Below, piece after piece: positions 13,831-27,300 of a stretch of 64,000 nt of DNA. Positions within the stretch are counted from its first letter, which is position 1. Each line of letters opens with the position of its first letter. The position numbers and the translations under genes are program-made. Below the pieces are notes generated by a model. That model made no database searches and had not been told where the DNA came from. It saw only the letters and a program-made list of their open reading frames with translations. This stretch comes from Apus apus (Eukaryota > Chordata > Aves > Apodiformes > Apodidae): the NCBI RefSeq assembly GCF_020740795.1, contig NC_067289.1, positions 25,848,108 to 25,912,107 of the forward strand, in the 5' to 3' direction.

Positions 13831-14363
13831 CTGATCCAGCTGAGAGGCAGCTCCGTCTGAGAAGGATACTCACTCCCCTCGGCTCTGCTATCCTGCTTGC
13901 ATCTGGCTCCTCCCTCCTGCAGCTCCGCACAGCGCAGGGTGAATCCGACAGCCTCTCCTTTCTACTATGTTTCTCCCTGAGCTACTAGAATTTGAGCATC
14001 CCTGATATTCTGCCTCCGTTTCAACTGAACTCGTGAGTAAGGCACATTGCCTGCTATCTGTCAAAAGTGAAAGGCATGTTATTACCTGGAGAGCCTAGAT
14101 TAACCATCCTCCAGGACTGAAAGGATTATGAAGAATTGCATTTTTTTCATCACCTTTAATACTTCATTGTTGCCTGATTTTTCAAGAGCATGAATTGTTC
14201 TGGTCACCAAGGGTGCTTTCACCTGAATACTTCTTCATCAGATGCCACAAGAGAATGTTTATGAAAACAAAGAAACTTGTGATGTGGAGATAACAGTTCT
14301 GTTTTCAGCTAATGTAAACTTGCAGAGTCAGTGAGAAGGCAAAGAAAAAAATTGCCAAGGACA

Positions 14364-15332
14364 ATGTCGGTAACGCCTAGTAACTTGTCTCTCAACGGGA
14401 CAAGCTTCTTCACTGAAAATCACGGCATCGTGGATAAGCCCAGCGAGCAGGGAACTTTGAATGTCTTTCTATTCTGCTTGACTTTTATCATTGCATTCAC
14501 AGCCCTTCTGGGCAGTGCTTATTCACTAGTTTCCCTGCTGAAAATGCAAACCAAAACCACAATTTCAATGATTGTGACCTCTTTGTCAATAGATGATTTA
14601 ATCAGCATTGTGCCAGTGATTATTTTCATGCTCACCCAGTGGTCGAGTGATGTCCTCCCCCAGCCTCTGTGCACAACCTCAGCGCTTATATATTTATTCC
14701 AGGGCATTTCTAGCAACCTGAAAGGGTCTCTTATAGTTTCTTACAACTTCTACGCCATCAACAAAGTGGAGGCAATGAGCTGCAGCACTTCCAAGCGACG
14801 AGTGAGCATGGTATGGGCCATTCTTACAATCTGGATTTTCAGTTTGCTGATCTGCATTTTGCCTCTCTGTGGCTGGGGCAAGTACATCCCCACCTCCTGG
14901 GGTTGCTTCACTGACTGTGCCAGTTCCTACATCTTGTTTTTGTTTATTGTCTACTCGCTGTGCTTTTGCCTCCTCACAGTGCTGTCTGTTCCTCTTACAT
15001 ACCAGTTGTTGTGCTCAGACGAGCAGCAGCTTTTACACCTTGATTACCAGGAAATCTCTGGAGGCTACATCAGCCCTGGGACACCTGCAGGCTGCAGCAC
15101 CACTACCCCATCGCTGCCGCCACTGGACCCCGTGGATAAAACCCTGAAGCATTTCCAAAACACACGTCCAAGCTCGGAGGCAGTTTTTAGGAAAAGTGTG
15201 GGTGAGAGCAGTGCACTTGAGCCCCATTGCATGAACAGCAACCAGAGCAAGAGCTTCATGGTGGGCTTCGCCCAGAAACGGTTCTCACTGATTCTTGCAC
15301 TGACCAAAGTCATTCTCTGGCTTCCCATGATG
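14364..15332 (+). CDS. GPR149: GPR149 coding exon 1 (residues 1-323)
   Basis: This exon encodes the N-terminus, TM1-TM5, the third intracellular loop and the start of TM6 ([19 protein letters not shown]). It ends in phase 0 at ATG|GTAAAT. Reading into the intron adds only 15 codons before the stop at 15375-15377, so intron retention would yield a receptor truncated within TM6. The third loop (about residues 215-300) is rich in Pro, Ser and Thr and is much less conserved than the helices. Confidence 0.95.
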
Positions 15333-18300
15333 GTAAATCAGCAGATTGCTTTACTTTCTAATGGTGGCTTACATTAAAATGGGGTGTGAGTTGGTGTGCC
15401 ACAAATTAAAACAGATGAACAGAAGCCATGCTAGTTGTTCCTTATAGTATAGTTTGTGCCAGCAAAAGTTCTTTTAAGCAGGTCTGTGTCACTACATCAA
15501 TTTAGCTGGCTTTCAGCAGGTTTGGCAGAGCCTGATTCATCAGCTACCTTGTCATCACATCATTTGCATCACCTGAATACAGGGATGAATAAGGTCCCCC
15601 CTTTTGTATTGCCAGCTGTCTGCCAAGCATTAGTTCAGCATTAGAGGGGCCCTGGATTGTACTAGGCTAGCTCTGCTGCCCCTCCTCACAACGCTGAGTC
15701 ACGTCCTCTGCCAGACTGCTTAAAAACAGGAGTTTGTTAGAAACATGAGATTTGTTTGCATCTTTGTCGTCTCTGTAGCATTGTGGGGGGAGGAGGGGAA
15801 GGGCTGTTCACCTGCACACACTGGTGTTTGGGAGCAGGTACATTCACATGTAATGAGAAAGAGACTGCCGAGGACACTGAACGTGTCTCTGGGGCAGTGC
15901 TATCCCTGTCCCTGGGATGTGGGTAGGCTCAGCTCCTGAGCTCCTCTCACATGAAGGAGAGCGTTACAGAACGTCTGCAGCGCAGCCCTGGGTGAGGTTC
16001 CCTCTTCTCCTTCAGGAGTTGGTGCTCCTCAGCACCATGTAGGAGAGGCTGAGCCAGCAGTCTTTTCTAAGGTGCTTGGATTGTGAGTTGTGTGTTTTAA
16101 TAGTTCTCAGGTATTTTTCAGGTATATTTAGCTTAGGCAGGGGTTTTTCTAAGAAATGTCCAATGAGGAGGAGAGCCTCTTGGCAGAGTGTTTTCTCCAC
16201 TCTTTTAGAATAAAAATTGTAAGGCTTAACGACATTAATGGCAACCTGTATCTTGTGTTGTGTTTGTGGGGGGGTGTCCTGTTTATTCCTGGAAGTATTT
16301 CAAAGTGCCTGAAGTGATTTGAATTTCAAAATGTTCTGCCTTTCAGATACAAATGGTTGTTCAGCACATCACTGGTTTTCAAAGCCTGTCGTTTGAGACA
16401 CTCAGCTTCCTGCTGACTTTGCTGGCTGCCACAGTCACCCCAGTGTTTGTCCTGTCAGAACACTGGATCCACCTGCCCTGTGGCTGCATCATTAATTGCA
16501 GGAGGGATTCGTATGCATTGTGTTCAGAAGAACTCAAAAGTAAGTATGGGAGGGAAATGCACAGCTGGAGTATGTCTTGTAGTAAACAGGATCAGAAGTT
16601 AGTGCCAGTACCAGTGCTTTGTACTCCTGAAGGTCTTGGCCCAAATTATAGACTTTACTCAGAACAATATATGAGACTCAAAACATGCACAGCTAGATGG
16701 AAATCGTGGGTGCTGAGGCACAGGTTTTCCCAGGTTTCTTGGCTGATTTTCCCAGGTCGCTTTCAGATCTTTTAGCAGAGTCCAATGGACTCCGAGTCCT
16801 ACTTTTGCTCTCCTCTCCCACCCTGGGAAAGGTGTATCTTCCAAAATCTGACTTCTGCCAGTCAGATCCATGGAATATGCTAAATATGTCTGATGTGAGA
16901 GGGGAAAAGAAGCATGCTAATTGCAGGCAAATTCTGAGAGGAGCTGTTGTTTGTACCCCTGGGCTGTAGCTGCTAACCAGGAATCACAGAGGCAGACGTG
17001 GTTTCTGGGGGGCTTGTGTCCCAGTTCCTTTTTGCTGCTGGTTGGAGGCCTGGGAGCTCCTACACAGACTTTGCCCAAAAGTACTTCCCTACATGTTTAT
17101 AAAGTTTCCCATGGTGTAACAGAGGATGCCAGTCCTTCACTGGTGACCTTCTTAGAGTCTGCCCTGGGCCTCCATGTAAAGGCAGCTGGAGGAATCCCTG
17201 CCCCACTGACTGCAACAGCCAGTCTCCTGCAGTTATGTGACTTTTGTTCTTTTCCAAAGAACATGATCCTGTGGTAATAGTCAGAGAAACAAGAAACAAA
17301 GAAATCCAGCTGCCACTCTGTGAACTTGCTTCTAGTGAAAAACACATTTAGCCTTCTGTGAACATGAATAACATTGCAATATTTGTGGTTGAAAGGCTGC
17401 ATAATGTGTGTATCCCATAAAGCATCATAAATTATGTGTTTTTGAAAGTGGCAGACAATCTACCAGTTTCTGGGAAGCCATTAACATTGGAATGTATAAT
17501 TTCTGAATTCATTAAGAAGACAGTATAATAACATACTATCTGAGAAGTCTTTCTTCTTGACAGTTTGTTCTTGTTACAGATAGAAAATTGTTTCTAGCAG
17601 CAGTTACATAATTTATTGCATGTTTTAGAATGCCATTTCCATTGTGTCTGTCGTCTCTTTTCCTCTCGGTTTTGACTCCTTTTAATAAGACATTCTTTCT
17701 CTTTCCACCCAGCCAAGCGCAGGGGGTTTGAATTCAACCTGTCATTCCAGCAAGGCTACGGAATCTACAAAATATCCCAGGAAAACCAGCACCTCGGTAC
17801 CGACGGTAAACCTCCGTCCTGTCGCAGCCCGGTGAGCTACGCGTGCGGGGCCGGGGGCGGCGGCGCCCCCCGCGCGGCGCTCAGCACCACGGACAGCGGC
17901 CGGGGCGGGGCGGAGGGGCCCGAGCGGCGTCTGTCCCACGAGGGGGAGAGTCACGCACCCCAGCTCAGCGACTGGGAGTGGTGCCGGAGCAAATCGGAGA
18001 GGACCCCTCGGCAGGTAAAACAGCACTTTGCCCTTGGTGGTTGTTTTTCTTTTTTTCTTTCTGAGAATTAAGAGTTACCTTGCAAAGTGATTTCTACTGA
18101 CATCGAGATTCCTGTTGGTAGTGCAGTTGCTTTAAGGAAAAATCATAGGCTCACAAACTGCTTTGGGTTGGAAGGGACTTTTTTAAAGATCATCTAGTCC
18201 CAACCCCCTGCATGGGCAGGGACACCTCCCACCAGCCCAGGTTGCTCCAAGCCCCATCCAACCTGCACTTCAACACTGCCAGGGATGGGGCAGCCACAGC

Positions 18301-21300
18301 TTCCCTGGGCAACCTGGGCCAGGGTCTCACCATCCTGAACGATCTCCAGCATCATACTGAGCATTTAGTAACCACACACATATTTGCAGATTCTGATCCT
18401 GCAATAATTTCTTGTCTTCTTAGTCATGGGCTTTTAATGATTATTTTGTGTGCACTTGCATGCTCTGTGTATGGTAAGAATTCAGTATGAATTATATTAA
18501 TTCATCTTAATGAACAGGAATTTTGTCCCCAAAAGACTCCAGAAGATTACATTTTCAAGATTATTTGCAAGCACCTGATGACTTTTTTTGGTCATGCTTA
18601 CATTTTGGGTAGGGGGGAAACGGGAGCTGCAAAACCAAGCACAAATGGTAAGTCCACACAGAAATGCAGAGTTCAGTCTGGGCACAAAGATTTCTGTTAG
18701 ATTCAAACAACAAAAAAAGTCCAAATGTTATGTTGTTTGTCCCTTTCCTTTAGATTGTGGACAGTTATTGGGAAGAAGAAATTCTGATAATTGTTAGTTT
18801 TTGGGAGCTCTGAGAGAAAATGAAGGTGGTTTCTTAATACAATGAAGGACTTACAGGTGTCTGTAACCTCAGCTTGTGCTGTTCTTTGCACAGAGGTTCT
18901 GGGTCTGCTCTCTCACATTTGCTGTGGACTGTTTGGAATGCAGCAAAGCTTTTCACACCTGTGAGAAGGGGAATATAAAGCAACATAGGTTTTAAGGACA
19001 GAGCGTCTAAATTAAGAGAGAGCATTCCAGTCTTGCTGTGTAACCCCTGCAGCTCAAGGGGTATCCTGTGCCACCATTGCCACAATAAGTGGGGTTTGCT
19101 TTCAGTTACCAGGTTGCAGGCCTGTGGTCTGTTCAGGGTGCTGAGTCCTCATTTGCCTGTTCCCTGCTCTGCTGATAGGGGCATAGCAAAGACAGCAGGA
19201 CCACGGATTTCCTCAGCTGGGAGGCTGGTTCTGCCGGGACAAACCTTCATGTTAGTGCCCACACTGGGAGGGTCTGCACTGGCTTTTGAGCAGAGTTGGG
19301 TTCAACACTAAGAACTGTGAGAGAGAATTGCCCTAATCGGCCATTTGTAGCCTGGCAGAGTGAAAGTGGATGCAGCAAAAGGGCAGCTATTATCTGGTGT
19401 AAGAACATGGGCTTGAAGGAGAACTGCCAAGCTTTACTTCTATTTTCTGTTGTCAGTTTTTGTTTTAAGTGGCAAAATGTCCAACAACTACTACAGGTTG
19501 AATGCCCTTAGTGCCTTAGCAGCTGTCTGCTAAGTGGGCAATGAGCATGAGGATCTCCTGTCTCCTCAAAATTCATGGTTATGCACCAAAGGCCAAATGC
19601 TGGCATGAGGCCCCAGGTGAGCCTGCAGCATGACATCTGCACTGAAAACTGAAATGAGCAATGCCTCGTTATTCCTGTGGGATTTACATGCTGCTTTCAT
19701 ATATGCTGGTCTCTAGAAAGTGTCTCAGAGTGGCCTAAGGAGTGAAAACTAATGCATTATCTGCTCCTTCTCTTTGCACCTTTCCCATCCTGTGGGATTT
19801 ACGCTCCAGGTCACAGTTTCAGTTTGCATAAATAGTGTCTGTAATGGTCTTCTGGCAGCATAGCTCTATACTCATTTTCAAGATAAACAAGGGCAATTCT
19901 GTGTACATATAAGTACAGTTTTGTGTATAACACAGTCACAGGTTCATATTGTTACTGTAGATTGACTCTGAGATGACTTAAAATGTCAGTCCTGCCTGCT
20001 CACCTTTGGAAGTTTCCCCTGGTGGGATCCAAAAGGAGCCAGTAGTCTTTCAATTTATTATGCCTGAGCAACCAGGAAACACAAGCTAAAGGACTAAACC
20101 AAAAAACACTGAAGTATTTAAAAAATATTTTACTACTATTTGAGTAAGGAATAGTAATACTTTTTGAGCTTTAATTTTATTAAATTTCAGGAGCTTTTGT
20201 AGTATGGCACAGTCACTGCTTTGCTTCTGGTGTATTTGCACAGTGAGAAGTTGATATTTTCCTTAGGAAAAACACACCTTCAGTTTCTCTTTAGGATTGT
20301 GACATTAAGAAAAAACAAAAGTGTGTGTATCTCTCTTCTGAGGAATTAACAAAAACTTAATTGAAAAAGTAAATGCTGAGGAGAATGATTTTATATTTGG
20401 GGAAAGCTATTTCCTGATTGTGTGGAAGCAGTTATTCTGCCACTGTCCTTCAGTGGTCACACAAACTTAAGTAGCACTTACTTGTATGTATTTTATATCT
20501 AAGGGTATCCCCTCTCCCTCTGATGAACACAAGTTTATCATTTGAGTCAAAGTAGAAATTTGTTTGGTATTTAAAATGTGACTGATTGACTCTTCCACGT
20601 GAAAGCCAAAGTCCCCTTGTTGCAGTGTGCAGTAATGAACAACTGTGTTTGTGGGCAACAGTAAATGACAACTCAACTTGGCTTTAATCTGCTAGTTCTT
20701 CCTGACCCCTTGTGTGCCATGTGTGGTTTGGTTAATAGAGTCAGTGTATCACTAGGTTCATCATTAACTGTGGCTGTCCTTGCAGTAGTTTCCAGATGGT
20801 GTTAAAAAACCCCAACTTTTCCCATATGCTGTGGCTGCCATCTCAGACTGCTAGAGCTGTGACTTCCATCAGGGTCTTCCATCAGCATCTCATTGTGGAG
20901 CAGCTGGCACTGACTGTGTGTGTAGGGCTTTGTTTGCCCTGGGCCTTCATATGGCACTTTTGGATACACTTCTTCACTACTTGCATTACAAGGAATCCCA
21001 ATTCATCCTTTTCTGACATTTTCCAAGTCATAACCCAGTGTGCAGTTGCCAGGCATTAAGGTTCCTATGATCTCAAAGTTCAAGGCTTCTGAGTTACAGA
21101 TCTCAGTGTTTCTGACATTCAGCAGGAGTTTCCAGAGCTTCACAGCACTGACATTTGCTTTGCTCCTGAAAAAGGGCAGAACATCAAACTCCAGCAAGCA
21201 TTGTAAAAATAACTTCAGCGCCTGTCTCAGATATATGTCAGATGAAAGATCAATTTGGGCCAAACATTCAATAAGTTGAAAGCCACCCCTTTTGTTTACC

Positions 21301-24300
21301 CTGCTTAGAAGTCCCTGCATCTCTGAGAAAAGTCACTTTCTCCTCATGGCTCTCCATTTCTCACCTTTGTTACAAAAGGAGTCTTTCTGTAGCACTTGTT
21401 GGCCATGTACTTCTGCCTAACCTGTTTATGAAGCTCGTCAGCTGGGGACAAAGTACCAAACCTTACAAATAAATTGATGATTTTCCTAATAGGGTAAAAG
21501 TTCCTCATCCTCTGTACTTGATCACAGAAATAAATACAGATATTCTTATTAGGGTACTTCCAGTTTTCAAAAAGCAGAACAGTTCAAGACAAGACAATTC
21601 AAGGAAGATCCATCTTCTTTTTTTTTAGCCTTCTTTTTTGAGGAGTGTATAATTTAATATATACCATTATTTATTTTAATTTGTAGCATTCACTAGTTTA
21701 TCACAGTTCCTCACCCAGTCTTGTGCTGTTAGCCAGTTCTGGTGAGTGTCCAGTGGCTGCTCTTCAAGCTTTTAACAGACCACAGAAGAAAAGGTGGTGC
21801 AAGAGCAGAATTTGAAGCCGCCTGGTTTTCATTTCCAGAAACATCCATGTGTTCAGACTGTTTTCCCTTGTACTTACCAACAAACCCTCTGATTATTTTT
21901 CAATACATCTGTTATAACCTCTGCCTGTGCTGGCAGTAGTTTGAAGTTCTGTGCAGTTTTTTGCAGGCTGCCATCAAAAAGAATTAACCTAATTTCATAG
22001 AAATGAGTTGATCCCTTGCTTGATCATAGACACGGCTGCTCTCACTGAGAGTTGATCCTAGTTTTGGTCTTTAAAAAATCTGGGTTGCATTAGGGCCTGA
22101 TGTAGTGGGTTGAGTTCCACAGGCAGCTCCTCTACCCCTGCAGCTTTATGCTGCTGACAATCTCCTGGTTTCCTCTGAAACCCAGAGGCGTGTAATCCAG
22201 ACACTGTCAGGTGCTGAAACTGAAGGTCTGGGCCCGTAGAAGTGCAGCATGTGTAACACGTTCCTGTGCAAGTGAAGGAGGAGGGCTCCGTGCAGCAGGC
22301 AGGCGGCAGTGCTGCTCCAGAGCCCAGCTCGGCAGCTGCAGGGAGAGCCCCGGGCAAGGAGCCCCCTGGGCTGCCACCACTGAATCCTCTGGGAGTATAT
22401 AGGGACAGTGGATTTGAGCTCTGTCCTGCACATCATCATCTGGGGAAACTCAGCTGAGCTTCCCACAGCTGAAGTTGGGGCAAAATACACATAGAGCCCA
22501 GGGGTTCCAGGAGCTGCTGCTGGCTGTGAGCTCCAGGCACAGCATGGGTGCAGTGTCCAGGGCAGGGGAAGTGAAGTTTGAGATGGCTCTGAAGGACAAC
22601 AGATCTTTGCCTGCCAGTTCCCTGGTTAGAAACAGTTTTGTCTTCACTTACTGGAAGGAGCCCAACACCAATGCCACATAAAGCCAGCAGAGATGCAGTG
22701 TTTGCTTGTTCCTTGTTTTGTTCTGTGAGCTGCCAGGCCATTGGGTGGAGTAGGAGGAAATGCCTGATCAGATGATGATGAGCCTGAGGCAGACTTTGGG
22801 AGGTTTCCTGCCAGGTCCTCTGTGCTGGAGCTGAATGGCAGCAGGATCTGGGATGGGGTGGGGGATGGCAGAGCTGTAGGAGAGTGGGCACGTACAAGAG
22901 GAGGTGCTGGGATGAAATGGGAAGAGACAGCTGCTCTCTTAGGCTGCTGCAGCAAATCCATCCTTGGAACTCCTTTTATAAATGTTTTTATCCATTCTTT
23001 ATCAAAGTCCTGAAGAAATGCAACCATTTCCCTGGCTTGTGTTTGGCCTTTCCTCTAGTTTTCTTGTTTTTTCATAGCCAGAACCTGCTACTTTGCTCCC
23101 CTGTAGAAGTACTGCAAGTGGCAGAGCATTCATTTCAGGGCAACAAAACCTGAGGACACCTGAAGGGAATATCACAGTGTGTCTCTCTGTGGCTGAGGAG
23201 CAAGTGGAAGGAGTAACACAGCATAAGAAGTGTAAAGCACCTTAATGAGGGCATATATTTCTTTAGTACTAGTTTGCATATTATAAGACTTTGAGCTGAC
23301 ATACCTTCCTGCATGTCAGTATATGAAGAGGTGGAAAATGTCACCTATTCTACCCCTCTCCCCAAGCTCCTTCCTGCCGTGTTGTGTCCACTTTTTTCTT
23401 TCTTTAGCACTTTCCAGTAAATTACCTTGGCCCTTTCACCTAAAAGCTGTGGTTTTGCCTCTCTTTCAACCCAGCAAAAATTAGCGCAAAAATAAAGCTT
23501 CCATAAATCTTGTCTTGCTGCAAAGCCAGCACATGGCAGTGGCTGTGCTGATGAAATGGAGGTGGGAATACCCTGCAGTGGTGTGCACTACATCACCATG
23601 TTTACAGGCAAAAATACCCTCTGGGGCTACCTCCTGAAGTGGGGACATGGCTGGGTTTATTCTCATTAACGCTAATGGAAGTGGTGTGAGGTGCTCTGGA
23701 CATGGGCGTCCTTATGTGTGTGTCCTACAGAGCCATCTTGTACATCTGGTACACCTCCCTGCTCTGCTGCTGTAGCAGGAGGTGTTCAGAGGTGGTACGT
23801 GGTTAGAGTCATGATGCTGATGGTCTCTTGCTTAAAAGGAAAGGCTGAGTTTCCTATTTTGCTACCTCCAAACTTAAAGAGCACATTGGGCTGATTGGCC
23901 CAAAGTGCATGTCACTTCTTCATAGTAAAAAAGCCTGCAAGGCAAAGGGCTTGCTGAAATACTACTGCATTTTGGGTGATGTTTCCATCTCATTGGAAGG
24001 TGGTTTGCACTGCTAGGTAAGGGTGAGGATTCAGTGACAAGCTTTGCATCACTGCTGAAAAATTATCAAAGTAAGGAACTAGGACTGTAGCTCCTCATTG
24101 ACAGTCTCCTCACACATTGTCCAAGGGGTGAGAGTTGCAGGCTGCATGTCAGCAACAGCAGCAGGATATTGGAATAGAGTTATAAAGTACACCTCTCCCC
24201 AGTAAATAAACCTCTTACCTCAGGTGATGAACTGGGGTTGGCTTTGGAAGTTGGAAGATCAGAAGCAGATGTGGGTAGGTCAACTTTAGCAGGTCACAAT

Positions 24301-27300
24301 AGGGAAAAAATCCAACCACCTTCTGAATCACCCTGAGTCCAAATATCCCAGCTTTTTGACCGGCAATATTCTGTTCTGTTTAGTGGGGCTTTGTTACAGT
24401 CTGCATAAAGCTTTCCTTTGAAAAGCCGCAGGTATTTTGTATGTCTGAGGCAGCAACCACTGCAGTACTTCAGGGGAAGGTAACTGTGCAGGGCTGAATC
24501 CTTCTGAGTGCTGCGTGCTGAGAGGGCTGGTGCAGCCAGCTGGCCTGTGCTGCTCACTTGCCTGAAGTGCTGCAGGGACAAGAAGTCTCTCCCTACATTA
24601 CTTTTTTCTCACCCTCTGAGCAACAAGCAGTGCTTGCAGAAGGCTGCCCATTTTAATTTGTATTGTGAAAGGGGTATTTTTTATTCTGTTATTTTCAGGC
24701 CTTAAATAAGCAGTGAGAAAGGTACCAATTACTTTGATTTAGCTTTTTGAAGAGCAGGGTGCCAGACAATATATGTGATGCCTTTGATTTTCTGCTGCAG
24801 CTATGTGCTACCTTGGAGTGATAGTAATGATGCCATAGCGGGCTGGCTCCTGTTTGTCTGGTCTGTGAGTAAAGAGGTACTCCATCAAAATGATTTCTCT
24901 GGAATAAAAGTGGTATGAAAGGAGAATGAGACAGTAGGTTTTATTTCCTACCTGTATAGGCTAGCTATAATTGAGAGGAAGAGGAAAAATGATACTTGTA
25001 ATTTCTAACTCTTGCTCAGCTGCATTTTTGAAAGATACCTTTAACATCTCATAAAATACCAGTGTATCTCCCTCTCATAAAGAGATTGAGTGAAAATATG
25101 TGGCATGTACTTTTTTTCCTACACTGAAGTGCCTTCAGGCAACAGAAATCTCCCAGGCTTGCAATGTGTTATAGGCTTTCTGATTATTTTTTTTTCTTTG
25201 ACTTGTTACCTCATGTGTGGGTTGCCTCAAGCAAACTCTTTCAAGCGATTCTCTGTATAGAACCCGTTTGTGTGCCCTGCAAAGAGAAAGAGAGGGAGGC
25301 TGTGTAAATTATTTCACTTTGGAGGAGTCAGTGCTCTGTCTCCGCATGTCTGCGGCTTGAAGTTTTTTTACACAGGATCTTTGTCATTCCAGAAAAGTTG
25401 AAAACATTCCAGGAAGCACCAGGCACAGCGTAGAAGCTGAGTTACAAATGGACTTGCAGATGATATTCTCTTTCCACTGCACCCGTGCTCATCTGCTGTG
25501 ATGTTCTCGTCTGGTCCCTTCCTGCGGGTGATGTTTCCTTGGCTGGAAATCAATGTAGATTTTCAACATTATCATCTAACTTTGCTCCAAGTGGGACAAC
25601 GTAGTGTGGTCCTTGCCATACTTGCTGCTCTCTGCTTGCAGTTAAACTGCAGCTGGCACTCTGCTGAATTGCACGAACGGGAGAAATACTGAGAGTAGAA
25701 ACACTTGCCCAGGAGGGCAAGGCTGAATATAGACAAGGTCCTGGAGGCTTCCTCATGCTGGCACCCCCGGGTGAAGCAGCCAGTGTCCTGTGCCTGCTGC
25801 ATAGTCTGTCTGGTCCTGATCCATTCCTTAACCAGGTTTTTATGAATGTTGGTACAGGGATACATGCTGGTGTGGAACTAGAGAAAAGAAATTAAAACCT
25901 AGGCTGTGGAGAAGTAATGAGGAGAAGTAAGCCTTGTGGAGCTGGCCAATAACACTCCATGTCCAAGACTTACAGCAGTCAGTCCTGCAGAGAGCTGCCA
26001 CTGATTGGTACCAGTGTTGCTTTTCTGAGAACAGACAATGCTACAAAACAAAATCAATATTACACTGACCACAGGATCCTTGTACATTGACCCTAATGCC
26101 ACTTAATGGAATAGGAGTTAGAAGAGCAGTGCAATTTAGACACCTTCCATAAAGCCATTACATTCCAGGCTGATGTGTTCTCCATTTTTAAAGATTTGTG
26201 CTATTCTTCACGTATTTTTCTTCATTATATTTTCCTAGCAAGCAAACCCACCATTTCAGTTTAACTTTACCATTCCTGCAGCTCAGCGGAAAGCCTGTCA
26301 GTGTGATGCTTGCTCTCAGGACTGGCAGTTACCACATCAAACACCCTTTCCACCAGACTTGGTGGAAAAACCATCTCCCATACAAGGAGTGACCACTGCC
26401 TTGTAGTGAGGTGATGGAGAGTGCTGGACCAGACACCCCTAGCTCTGATTTCTTTACCCACCACATGCTGCCCAACACACCTCTTCTCTCTTGGGCAATT
26501 CTCACCTTCTTCAGACAGTTAATAATGGGATCAGCCCTGCCAGTCAAGACTGTAAGAAATAATTTTCAAGTGTTCATGGCTGGAAAGCTTTGGCAGACCT
26601 AGATAACTATGCTTAAGCTGTGCTCTTTGGAGCAGGATGTGTAGATTGCAGAGCTGCACCTTTCTGTAGCAGGGAAGTTCAGTTCTGTGGACACTAACAC
26701 TGCTTTCCTTGCGGCCCAGCTGACAAATCCTTCCTACTTAAGGCTGCTGGATGCTGCACAACTGGGATGCAGGGGTGGAGCCACCTCTCCAGCTGGGACT
26801 GCAGTGCTGGCCTCACTGTCTGCTTTTCAAACCTCAGGGAGCTTCTCACCTCTCTGTATGAGCACAGGTGTTCACATCCGCCACAACCTCAGCCTTCAAT
26901 TGCATGGCCCGTTGTTTCACATGTTCACTCAACCACATAAGGAAACCACCCAAGACATAGAAATAGAAGAGCCAGAATTAATTTGCCCAGGTAGCCACAG
27001 TACTGGCATTTTTCAACTTTCAAGTGCATGACTTTACAATTTAGATGTTCCTCTAGTGTAGATTTTGAATAATATGTCTGTTTCTTTTGCACACCCCAAG
27101 TATTTATCTTCATGCAAATAATTAAAACTAATGCTGACATTTGAATTCTGCGCACTCTTTTTTACCTGAAAGTACAAATTATTAGCAATGGCCATAAATA
27201 TCTTACAAAGTGTCATGAGAACAAATGCACAGAATTACACAAGTCTACTTGTTCTAAAAATGTTATTAAATATAGCAAACATACAGATGAAAACAGACAT

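Noticed and set aside
14331-14363. Upstream extension of the GPR149 frame starting at GTG
   Set aside because: GTG is not a normal vertebrate start, and homologous proteins begin at the ATG at 14364.
18212-18490. 92-codon frame after GPR149 exon 3
   Set aside because: It translates antisense CR1 sequence; its peptide resembles the minus-strand frame at 51244 because both derive from the same CR1 subfamily.
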